From Caulobacteraceae bacterium (GTDB lineage: Bacteria > Pseudomonadota > Alphaproteobacteria > Caulobacterales > Caulobacteraceae), in assembly GCA_028291305.1 (NCBI GenBank), contig JAQGII010000112.1, positions 1-6,082 of the forward strand: 6,082 nucleotides of DNA, written 5' to 3'. Positions 1 through 5,884 of the stretch are shown in pieces. The notes beneath the pieces are model-generated. The model did no database searches, was not told the origin of the DNA, and saw only the letters and a program-made list of their open reading frames with translations. The position numbers were made by a program, and so were the translations under genes. Each line of letters begins with the position of its first letter. Position 1 is the stretch's first letter.

Positions 1-36
1 GTCGCCGATGACGAATAAGGTCGCCTGGACCTTCTA
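1..36 (-). other. In-frame amber codon and continuing NodB reading frame
   Basis: On the minus strand the codon at 34-36 is TAG. Reading on in the same frame to position 1 gives KVQATLFVIGD, the expected next piece of a NodB domain (family members usually read V-x-ATFFVIG here). No frameshift is needed: a single base change in one codon accounts for the break. The feature marks the part of the deacetylase that a gene caller would lose. It may be a true nonsense mutation or an error near the end of the available sequence. Confidence 0.85.
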
Positions 37-1521
37 CTCATTGAGGATGTCGAGGATCTGCTTGGTGAACTTGTGGTGCGGCCCGTCGTCGAAGGTCAGG
101 GCGATCAGGCCCGGGTGAGCGCCGTAGCGCTGCACGATGTATGCGCTGGGGATGACGTCGTAGTGCTCGCCGGAGATCAGGCCGGTGTCCTTGTCGATGG
201 TCAGCGAGCGTTTGCCCGGCTTGGGCGTCTGGGTGATCTTGAGCACCTCGCCGGTGCCGTCGAAATCGACGTCGGTGCCGCCGGGCACGGCCTGCAGGTC
301 GGCGGCCTCGGCGCGGCCGTAGCCGCGTCCGAACACGCTCCACACGCCGGGATCCTCCGAGCCCAGCCGCCACAGGGCGTAGCCGCGCGGCATGAAGGCG
401 TTGGCGACCTTGACCTGATTGTAGAGGGTGACGGCGTCCAGGAACCAAAGCTCGTTGGTCAGGCCGTTCTCGTCCTCATAGCTGAAGTGGGGGGTGAGGG
501 CGTCGGAATCGAAATCGATGTCGACCCCGGAGTCGTTGGCGATGACGGTGGACTCGTGGAACGTCTCGGCCTCCGCCGAGTCCCAGGTCTTGCCCCGCTT
601 GACCCAGTTGTAGCCATAGCTGCCCAGCGCCACGATGGTGCGGTTCGGGTCCATCTTGCCCAGGGTCTCGACCAGGTTGGACTGGAACCAGCCCTGGCTC
701 GCGGGCGGACCGGGGTCGCTGGTCAGCCAGTGCTCGTCGTAGGCCATCAGCACGACGGTGTCGGTGGCGGCCTGGATGGCCTTCAGGTCCCACGCGCGGT
801 CGTCGAAGGGGACGGTGACCCACACTTCGCGGCCCAGCGGCCGCAGCGCGGCGCGGGCCTGCGCCAGGAAGGCGGGATAGGCCTTCACCGCATCGTTCGG
901 CAGGCTCTCCAGGTCGAATACATAGCCGGCGAAGCCGCGCTTCTGCGCCTGGTCCACCAGCTTGGCGATCAGGTTGCGGCGCGCGAACGGGTTGACGATG
1001 TCGAACGACGCCTGGGCGGAGTCCCACTCGCCGTCGTGGATGTTGATGATCGACGGCAGCACCGAAGGCGGCTTGGCCGCCGCGCTGATGATGGCGTTGG
1101 CCTGGGGGTCGTCGGCCACGGCGATGTCGCCGGCCGCTCCGTTCAGCGTGACCCATTGCGGCGAGACGACGTCGATCTTGGAGACGTGCTCAGCCAGGGA
1201 CTGGCGGGAATTGGAATCGTAGCTGACGTAGAAGGCCATGGTCAGGGGCCGCTGGGCGCCGGAGATGGCCGAGGTCAGCACCCCGGGCCGCGGCACGCGG
1301 GTCCAGGGCAGGTGGCGCAGCTTCTTGTGCGGGCTTTCCTCGTGCAGCGCCGACAGGACGCGCGGGTCCTTCAGCTGCAGGTCCGGCAACCGCGGGGCGA
1401 GCGCCAGGGTCGCGGCGAATCCGGCGCCGACCGCGGCGATGGTCGCCAGGACGAGGCCGACAGCCAGGCCCGCGCGACGGCCGCGACGACCGGAAGGATC
1501 ATGGAAGATGAAGCCGGCCAT
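34..1521 (-). CDS. Membrane-anchored GH18-like / NodB polysaccharide deacetylase fusion, cut by an in-frame amber stop
   Basis: The readable product is 495 residues from an ATG at 1519-1521. Residues 1-16 are basic and 17-42 form one hydrophobic segment, so the rest should face the periplasm. Residues about 90-395 look like a GH18 (YaaH-type) barrel: GFAGYVFDLESLP at 196-208 carries the Asp203-x-Glu205 pair of the DGxxxDxE motif, MAYDEHW lies at 259-265, and an LWRLGSEDP segment at about 383-391. A linker leads to a NodB deacetylase domain starting with ALTFDDGP at 474-481, which has the first catalytic/metal Asp pair. Translation stops after ILDILNE, far short of a complete NodB domain, and the same frame resumes beyond the stop. 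Family knowledge: NodB domains de-N-acetylate GlcNAc polymers, and related GH18-NodB proteins often continue into a family 2 glycosyltransferase; that part would be outside the window. A role in exopolysaccharide or cell-wall glycan synthesis or trimming is inferred. Whether this is a pseudogene or a sequence error is unresolved. Confidence 0.85.
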   Translation of the reverse strand: MAGFIFHDPSGRRGRRAGLAVGLVLATIAAVGAGFAATLALAPRLPDLQLKDPRVLSALHEESPHKKLRHLPWTRVPRPGVLTSAISGAQRPLTMAFYVSYDSNSRQSLAEHVSKIDVVSPQWVTLNGAAGDIAVADDPQANAIISAAAKPPSVLPSIINIHDGEWDSAQASFDIVNPFARRNLIAKLVDQAQKRGFAGYVFDLESLPNDAVKAYPAFLAQARAALRPLGREVWVTVPFDDRAWDLKAIQAATDTVVLMAYDEHWLTSDPGPPASQGWFQSNLVETLGKMDPNRTIVALGSYGYNWVKRGKTWDSAEAETFHESTVIANDSGVDIDFDSDALTPHFSYEDENGLTNELWFLDAVTLYNQVKVANAFMPRGYALWRLGSEDPGVWSVFGRGYGRAEAADLQAVPGGTDVDFDGTGEVLKITQTPKPGKRSLTIDKDTGLISGEHYDVIPSAYIVQRYGAHPGLIALTFDDGPHHKFTKQILDILNE

Positions 1522-1565
1522 ACCGTTAAGTCGTTCCGCCCCCGCGCACGTCTCTTGTCTCCAAC

Positions 1566-1588
1566 TGGAGGCCGAAACAAGGCCTCCA
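1566..1588 (-). repeat. 8-bp inverted repeat in the leader of the GH18-NodB gene
   Basis: TGGAGGCC at 1566-1573 and GGCCTCCA at 1581-1588 are perfect inverted copies separated by a 7-base spacer (GAAACAA). The element lies 45 bases upstream of the minus-strand start codon at 1521, so it could be a leader hairpin in that transcript or an operator. There is no T-run after it on either strand, so I do not call it a terminator. Confidence 0.45.
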
Positions 1589-1716
1589 TCTTAGGCGCGT
1601 CGCCGCACCCCGCGCCACGATTTCCACAGGCCGGTGGCGATCATGGTTCGCCCGATGCCGTCAAGCGGCCCGTGGGCGCCGCTGCTCGGCCGGCCGCGAC
1701 ACGAATTGGGCGCTGA

Positions 1717-1740
1717 CAGCTGCAACCAGCGGCGCAGCTG
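1717..1740. repeat. 7-bp inverted repeat upstream of the helix-turn-helix gene
   Basis: CAGCTGC at 1717-1723 is mirrored by GCAGCTG at 1734-1740 with a 10-base spacer. It lies about 100 bases before the start of the plus-strand regulator gene. Each arm holds the self-complementary CAGCTG, so the same sites also read as direct repeats. A regulatory role is possible, but in GC-rich DNA an arm of this length can arise by chance. Confidence 0.35.
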
Positions 1741-1843
1741 CATCATTCCTGCGCCGGCAGGGCCTCGATCCTCACGGGTGGGTTGATCCCGGCGCGCGAT
1801 GCGTGCATGTCGCTGCGGCGCCGTCGCAAGACCAGAGCCGACC

Positions 1844-2077
1844 ATGATCGAGAACGGAACCCACCTGAAACAAGCCCGCGAAGCGCTGGGCTGGTCGCCG
1901 TCCGACATGGCGCGCGCCTTGCGTCTGGCGGGCGACCGCTCGCAGGGCGAAAAACGGGTGCGCGAGATGGAAGCGGGCAAGCGGATGATTTCCGGCCCCG
2001 TCACCGTGGCCGTGGAATCCTTCCTGCACGGATTCAAGCCTGTCGGCTTCGAGCCCGAGCCCCCCGACCAGGTCTAG
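1844..2077 (+). CDS. Small XRE-like helix-turn-helix protein
   Basis: The product is 77 residues from ATG at 1844. Residues 8-28 (LKQAREALGWSPSDMARALRL) read as the first two helices of an XRE/Cro-type DNA-binding domain. The segment VREMEAGKRMISGPVTVAVE at 39-58 matches the end of such domains, where the E-x-G-x-R-x-I-xGPV pattern is familiar from short alphaproteobacterial regulators. There is no sensor or ligand domain. An alternative ATG at 1799 adds 15 residues of arginine/cysteine-rich sequence that does not look like part of the fold, so I prefer 1844. Neither start has a good Shine-Dalgarno. Target genes are unknown; the divergent GH18-NodB gene is a neighbour, which is weak evidence of a link. 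Its TAG stop at 2075-2077 directly abuts the stop of the next, opposite gene. Confidence 0.75.
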   Translation: MIENGTHLKQAREALGWSPSDMARALRLAGDRSQGEKRVREMEAGKRMISGPVTVAVESFLHGFKPVGFEPEPPDQV

Positions 2078-2482
2078 TCAGCCGCAATAGGCCGTGATCA
2101 GCGCCGCCTGGGCCGACTTGGGCGGAATCCTCAGGGGATTGTCGCTCTCGTTGATCGACAGGGCCATCGCGCCGTCGCCGGTATAGAGGTCGCGCGAGAC
2201 GTTCTTGTAGACCTCGGCCTTGCAGTCGATATCCACCAGATCGATCGTTTTCACATAGGCGAACACCTGGCCGTTGCGACTGATTCGCTGGGGAGCGGGA
2301 AAGGTCGATTCCAGCCGCGCGCTGACATGGCCCGACCGGCGGACGACGGAGTCGTGGTCCAGGTAGACCACGCCGTTGGGAATCACGAAAAAGGGAAACC
2401 AGTTTTCCGCCGCGGCGGCGCCCGCCGACAGCAACACGGCTCCGCCGCTCAGCATTGCCGCTATCGCCGTTCGCCTGTTCAC
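2078..2482 (-). CDS. Exported small protein resembling surface-adhesin protein E (Adhesin_E-like)
   Basis: The product is 134 residues. The start is a GTG at 2480-2482; it is preferred over the internal ATG (residue 10) because it supplies the basic n-region MNRR and has a G-rich run just upstream. Residues 1-25 form a signal peptide ending AGAAAA before Glu26; the RR pair followed by T gives it a slightly Tat-like look, but Sec export is equally possible. The mature part follows the Adhesin_E pattern as I know it: V-Y-L-D-x-x-S-V-R near 39-48, a middle strand ending IDC (Cys87), a Y-x-G stretch near 100, a P-P-x-S segment at 120-123, and a C-terminal AYC (Cys133). Cys87 and Cys133 probably form a disulfide, fitting a periplasmic or surface location. 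The family name comes from a Haemophilus adhesin, but most members are uncharacterised, so adhesion should not be assumed. The neighbouring genes do not clarify its job. Confidence 0.7.
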   Translation of the reverse strand: MNRRTAIAAMLSGGAVLLSAGAAAAENWFPFFVIPNGVVYLDHDSVVRRSGHVSARLESTFPAPQRISRNGQVFAYVKTIDLVDIDCKAEVYKNVSRDLYTGDGAMALSINESDNPLRIPPKSAQAALITAYCG

Positions 2483-2552
2483 GCCGCCCCCGAGCTCAAT
2501 GCGGTCCTACTGTAGCGCCTGCTCGCCCGCCGCGCCTAATCGGCTCTGCTTC

Positions 2553-2576
2553 CGGCGCCCTGGACGGCGCCCTAGA
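2553..2576. repeat. 12-bp tandem direct repeat
   Basis: CGGCGCCCTGGA at 2553-2564 is followed immediately by CGGCGCCCTAGA at 2565-2576; 11 of 12 positions are identical. Each copy contains the palindrome GGCGCC. It sits 71 bases upstream of the minus-strand GTG at 2482, a plausible place for a regulator-binding site, or it may be a simple local duplication. Confidence 0.55.
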
Positions 2577-2745
2577 TAACGGCGGTATGGAACCCGCTCG
2601 CCGAGCATCCGCGCAGCAAGTCAAGCTAAGGGATTCAGCAGGCAAAACGAATACTAACGCGTGTGGCTGTATTTGGATGCTTCGGAAGGCTAAAAATCGG
2701 CAGAGACTATGGCATCAATGTAACAGGCGGTGTCGACGTGTGACA

Positions 2746-2759
2746 AAACGGCGCCATTT
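2746..2759. promoter_or_regulatory. Operator-like dyad next to a -35-like box
   Basis: AAACGGCGCCATTT is a 14-bp near-palindrome centred on GGCGCC with one mismatched pair (AAA-x-GGCGCC-x-TTT). It ends two bases before TTGACC (2762-2767). A dyad with AT ends around a CG-rich centre next to a -35-like hexamer is typical of repressor sites, such as those of LacI-family proteins, which often control TonB receptor genes. The assignment is inference: no regulator is encoded beside it and the promoter itself is not certain. Confidence 0.3.
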
Positions 2760-2829
2760 CGTTGACCGCCGTGCATCCGCGGACCAAACCTAGACTCAAC
2801 CGGCCGGGGATATGTCTCAATGGCGCGGG

Positions 2830-2839
2830 ATACATGTAT
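2830..2839. repeat. Perfect 10-bp palindrome in the receptor leader
   Basis: ATACATGTAT is fully self-complementary and stands out as AT-rich within GC-rich surroundings. It contains the in-frame ATG at 2834-2836 that could serve as an alternative receptor start. It may be a protein-binding site in the leader or promoter-proximal region. Confidence 0.35.
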
Positions 2840-2842
2840 TGG

Positions 2843-2855
2843 GGCCGCTACGGCC
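2843..2855 (+). repeat. Short stem-loop ahead of the receptor ribosome-binding site
   Basis: GGCCG at 2843-2847 and CGGCC at 2851-2855 flank a 3-base loop (CTA), giving a compact 5-bp GC stem about 25 bases upstream of the Shine-Dalgarno. It could shape the 5' leader of the receptor mRNA; the short stem makes chance occurrence likely. Confidence 0.25.
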
Positions 2856-2880
2856 ATCGCGCCGTCAGCGCCGCCCATCT

Positions 2881-2885
2881 GGAGG
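2881..2885 (+). promoter_or_regulatory. Ribosome-binding site that decides the TTG start of the receptor
   Basis: GGAGG lies at 2881-2885, followed by 8 bases and then TTG at 2894-2896. It is the only strong Shine-Dalgarno in this leader. What follows the TTG is a textbook signal peptide with a basic n-region, whereas the in-frame ATG at 2834 has no comparable site and would add 20 odd residues before the signal. Confidence 0.75.
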
Positions 2886-2893
2886 GCAATATC

Positions 2894-5860
2894 TTGAAAC
2901 ATCTCACCGTACGGGACCGCCTCATGGCGTCCTCGATGATCTGTGGCGCGTTGTCCCTGGGCCTGGCCGGAACCGCCATGGCTCAGACCGCTCCCCAGAC
3001 CGCTCCCCCGAGCACGGTCCAGGAAGTCGTCGTGACCGGTACGCGGATCCAGAACGCCAACCTGGCCAGCGTCAGCCCGGTCACCACCGTGAACAACGCC
3101 GAGATCAAGCTCAGCGGCGCCAGTCGCGTCGAAGACCTGATCAACAGCCTGCCCCAGTCCTTCGCCGGCCAGGGCAGCGCGGTGGGCAACGGCGCCACCG
3201 GCACCGCCACCGTGAACCTGCGCGGCCTCGGCACGCCGCGCACCCTGGTGCTGATCGACGGCCGCCGTCTGGTGCCCGGCGATCCCGCCTATTCGAACAA
3301 CAACCCGGTTCCCGACCTGAACTTCATCCCCACCGCCCTGGTGGACCGCGTTGAAGTGCTGACCGGGGGCGCCTCGGCGACCTACGGCTCGGACGCCGTC
3401 GCCGGCGTCGTCAACTTCATCATGCAGAAGAACTTCACCGGCATCAAAATCGACGCCAACGCCGGCTTCTACGACCACGACAACAACAACACGATGATGC
3501 AGGGCCTGGAAAAAGCGCGCGGCTTCGGCGCCCCGTCCGGCAGCAAGATCGACGGCTGGCAGAAGGACGTGACCCTGACCCTCGGCGTCAACTCGCCGGA
3601 CAACAAGGGCAACGCCGAAGTCTACATGGGCTACCGCCAGATCGACGCGGTCAGCCAGGGCGCCCGCGACTATGGCGCCTGTTCGCTGAGCGAATCCGGT
3701 CCCGGCTTCGCCTGCGCCGGCTCGGGCACCACCGCCCTGTCGCACTTCCTGGTGTTCACCCCGACTGGCACGGCTGTCGGCGATCCCAACGGCTATATCC
3801 TGGACCCGACCGGCAACGGCACCACCGTGCGCCCCTACGTCGCGTCGCGCGACGCCTACAACTTCGCCCCGTTCAACTATTATCAGCGTCCGGACACGCG
3901 CTACACGGCCGGCGTGCTCAGCCACTATGAGCTGAACGAGCACGCGGACGTCTACGCCCAGGTCATGTTCATGGACGACCAAACCAGCAGCCAGGTGGCG
4001 CCGTCCGGCGTGTTCGGCCAGACCGTCAACATCCCCTGCAACAGCTCGCTGCTGTCGGCCCAGGAAGTGGCCACCTTCTGCACCGCCGCCGGCCAGGGCC
4101 CGACCGGCACCGCCACCCTCGCCCTGCTCAAGCGCAACGTGGAAGGCGGCGCGCGGATCGACAACCTGCGCCACACCGACTACCGCCTGCTGATCGGCTC
4201 CAAGGGCGCCATCGACAAGACCTGGAGCTACGACGCCTACGCCCAGTACGGCACCGCCATCTTCGCCGAAAACTTCCAGAACGACTTCTCGCTGCTGCGC
4301 TCCGGCAACGCCCTGGCGTCCTGCACCCTGTTCGCGCAGACGGGTTGCGTTCCCTACAACGCCTTCGCCATCGGCGGCATCTCCCAGACCGCCCTGAACT
4401 ATGTCTCGGCGGCCGGCTTCCAGTCGGGCAGCACGGTCGAGCAGGTCGTTTCGGCCACCGTCTCGGGCGCCCTGGGCGACTACGGCATCAAGAGCCCGTG
4501 GAGCACGGACGGCGTCGGCATCGCCGTCGGCACGGAATACCGCCGTGAAGAGATGACCCTCAAAACCGACGACGAGTATTCGTCCGGCGACCTCGCCGGG
4601 CAGGGCGGCGCGCGCGGCCCCGTGGCGGGCGTCTACGACGTGAAGGAAGTCTTCACGGAAGTGAACGTGCCGCTGGCCAAGGATATGGTCGGCATCCAGA
4701 CCCTGACGCTGAACACCGGCTACCGGTATTCAGACTACAGCACCTCGGGCCGCACCGACACCTACAAGATCGGCGGTGAATGGGCGCCGGTTTCGGACAT
4801 CAAGTTCCGCGCCGGCTACAACCGGGCCGTCCGCGCGCCCAACCTGAACGAACTGTACGCGGCGACCGGCGTGGCCCTGGACGGCTCGATCGACCCCTGC
4901 GCCGGCACCTCGCCCGCGGCCAGCTTCGCCGCTTGCGCCAAGACCGGCGTGACGGCGGCGCAGTACGGCCACATCGCCATCAACTCGGCCAACCAGTACA
5001 ATGGCCAGACGGGCGGCAACGTGAACCTGCAGCCGGAAAAATCCGACACGATCTCGTTCGGCTTCGTCGCCCAGCCCCGCTTCATCCCCGGCTTCAACCT
5101 GACCGTCGACTATTTCGACATCAAGGTGAACAACGTGATCGGCACGGCGGGCGCGGACCTGATCATCACCCAGTGCGTGCAAACCGGCGATCCCTTCTAC
5201 TGCAGCAAGATCGTGCGGGCGCCCGGCACCGGGTCGCTGTGGCTGGGGACCAACGGCTACATCCAGGACACCAACTTCAACCTGGGTTCGATCCAGACCA
5301 AGGGGGTCGACTTCACCGCCAACTACCGCCTGCCCCTGGCCTCCTTTGGCTGGGACCGGTACGGCCGCTTCGACGTCAACTTCCAGGGCACGCTGCTGAA
5401 CAGCTTCGTCACCACGACGATCCCGGGCGGCAGCAGCTATGATTGCGTGGGTCTGTACGGCACCGTCTGCGACGTCGCCACCGGCGGCGCCCCGGCGCCC
5501 AAGTTCCGCAGCAAGACGCGCCTGACCTGGCAGACCCCGTGGAACATCCAGGCGTCCGCCGCCTGGCGCCACGTCGACAGCGTCATGGTCGACTCCTCCT
5601 CGTCCAACCCCAACCTGAAGGGGACGGTCAATCCCGGCGACGCCAAGCTGAACGCGTTCGACTACTTCGACCTGTCGGCCAACTGGCGGATCAAGGACCA
5701 GTACACCCTGCGTGTCGGCGTCAACAACCTGATGGACCTGCAGCCGCCGCTGGTGGGTTCGGGCCACCTGGCGCAGGTGTACGGCAACGGCAACACCTAC
5801 CCGCAAGTCTACGACGCGCTGGGCCGTTACATCTTCATGGGCATCACAGCCCAGTTCTGA
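2894..5860 (+). CDS. TonB-dependent outer-membrane receptor
   Basis: From the TTG start the product is 988 residues. Residues 1-30 are a signal peptide (basic KHLTVRDR, hydrophobic core, cleavage after AMA30). QEVVVTG at 43-49 is the TonB box region. Residues about 55-178 form the plug domain, with VNLRGLG (108-113), VLIDGRR (119-125) and GGASATYGSDAVAGVVN (158-174), all typical of the family. The remainder is the 22-strand beta-barrel, including RAGYNRAVRAPNLNELYA near 636-653 and a terminal segment ending YIFMGITAQF, whose final Phe is the outer-membrane insertion signal. Such receptors import bulky substrates using TonB-ExbBD energy; the substrate here cannot be told from sequence. Twelve cysteines of the mature protein fall in six close pairs (see findings). 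The gene is alone on its strand, preceded by a long leader and followed by a strong terminator. An alternative in-frame ATG at 2834 exists. Confidence 0.95.
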   Translation: MKHLTVRDRLMASSMICGALSLGLAGTAMAQTAPQTAPPSTVQEVVVTGTRIQNANLASVSPVTTVNNAEIKLSGASRVEDLINSLPQSFAGQGSAVGNGATGTATVNLRGLGTPRTLVLIDGRRLVPGDPAYSNNNPVPDLNFIPTALVDRVEVLTGGASATYGSDAVAGVVNFIMQKNFTGIKIDANAGFYDHDNNNTMMQGLEKARGFGAPSGSKIDGWQKDVTLTLGVNSPDNKGNAEVYMGYRQIDAVSQGARDYGACSLSESGPGFACAGSGTTALSHFLVFTPTGTAVGDPNGYILDPTGNGTTVRPYVASRDAYNFAPFNYYQRPDTRYTAGVLSHYELNEHADVYAQVMFMDDQTSSQVAPSGVFGQTVNIPCNSSLLSAQEVATFCTAAGQGPTGTATLALLKRNVEGGARIDNLRHTDYRLLIGSKGAIDKTWSYDAYAQYGTAIFAENFQNDFSLLRSGNALASCTLFAQTGCVPYNAFAIGGISQTALNYVSAAGFQSGSTVEQVVSATVSGALGDYGIKSPWSTDGVGIAVGTEYRREEMTLKTDDEYSSGDLAGQGGARGPVAGVYDVKEVFTEVNVPLAKDMVGIQTLTLNTGYRYSDYSTSGRTDTYKIGGEWAPVSDIKFRAGYNRAVRAPNLNELYAATGVALDGSIDPCAGTSPAASFAACAKTGVTAAQYGHIAINSANQYNGQTGGNVNLQPEKSDTISFGFVAQPRFIPGFNLTVDYFDIKVNNVIGTAGADLIITQCVQTGDPFYCSKIVRAPGTGSLWLGTNGYIQDTNFNLGSIQTKGVDFTANYRLPLASFGWDRYGRFDVNFQGTLLNSFVTTTIPGGSSYDCVGLYGTVCDVATGGAPAPKFRSKTRLTWQTPWNIQASAAWRHVDSVMVDSSSSNPNLKGTVNPGDAKLNAFDYFDLSANWRIKDQYTLRVGVNNLMDLQPPLVGSGHLAQVYGNGNTYPQVYDALGRYIFMGITAQF

Positions 5861-5884
5861 GGCCTGGCCTTGGGGCAATAGCGG

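Larger units (their letters stand above)
1522..1843. other. Divergent intergenic region without a recognisable gene
   Basis: This 322-base stretch separates the minus-strand GH18-NodB start from the plus-strand helix-turn-helix start, so it should hold both promoters. Open frames crossing it are arginine/proline-rich shadows with no recognisable family. I see two short inverted repeats (1566-1588 and 1717-1740) but no convincing -35/-10 pair. Upstream of 1521 on the minus strand, GGCGGA lies about 13 bases before the ATG and is only a weak ribosome-binding site. Confidence 0.6.
2483..2893. other. 411-base divergent intergenic region and receptor leader
   Basis: This stretch lies between the minus-strand Adhesin_E-like start and the TonB receptor start and must contain promoters for both. 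The part from about 2625 to 2765 has more A and T than the flanking DNA, as expected of a promoter zone. It includes GCTAAAAA (2689-2696), close to the Caulobacter -10 consensus GCTANAWC, but without a matching -35, and TTGACC (2762-2767), close to a -35, but without a well-spaced -10. It also holds a 12-bp tandem repeat and three dyads, listed separately. A long open frame continues upstream of the receptor start here, but its sequence does not look like protein. Confidence 0.6.

Noticed and set aside
1567..1592. Hairpin at 1566-1588 as an intrinsic terminator on the plus strand
   Set aside because: No T-run follows and no plus-strand gene ends before it; a leader element of the minus-strand gene is more sensible.
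73..1716. Long open frame of about 547 codons on the plus strand opposite the GH18-NodB gene
   Set aside because: It is rich in Val, Gly, Arg and Ala with no family motif, mirrors the GC-rich codon pattern of the real gene opposite, and runs into the non-coding region. It is an antisense shadow.
1591..2037. Minus-strand open frame of 148 codons covering the small helix-turn-helix gene
   Set aside because: Arg/Ser/Pro-rich with no family pattern, whereas the plus-strand frame has a recognisable XRE-like domain ending exactly at the neighbouring gene's stop.
2509..2516. GCTACAGT on the minus strand as a -10 element for the Adhesin_E-like gene
   Set aside because: It resembles the Caulobacter GCTANAWC element, but no TTGAC-like -35 lies at the right distance, so I do not list it as a promoter.
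2762..2796. TTGACC (2762-2767) with TAGACT (2791-2796) as a sigma-70 promoter of the receptor
   Set aside because: The spacing is 23 bases, too long for a -35/-10 pair, and the -10 match is weak. Kept only as a -35-like box beside a dyad.
2690..4174. Long minus-strand open frame of about 494 codons opposite the TonB receptor
   Set aside because: The product is a Val/Ala/Gly/His-rich shadow without recognisable domains, while the opposite strand encodes clear plug and barrel motifs throughout.
4730..5878. Minus-strand open frame of about 382 codons opposite the receptor's C-terminal half
   Set aside because: Same shadow composition (V/G/R/D/Q-rich), spans the receptor stop codon, and has no homology I recognise.
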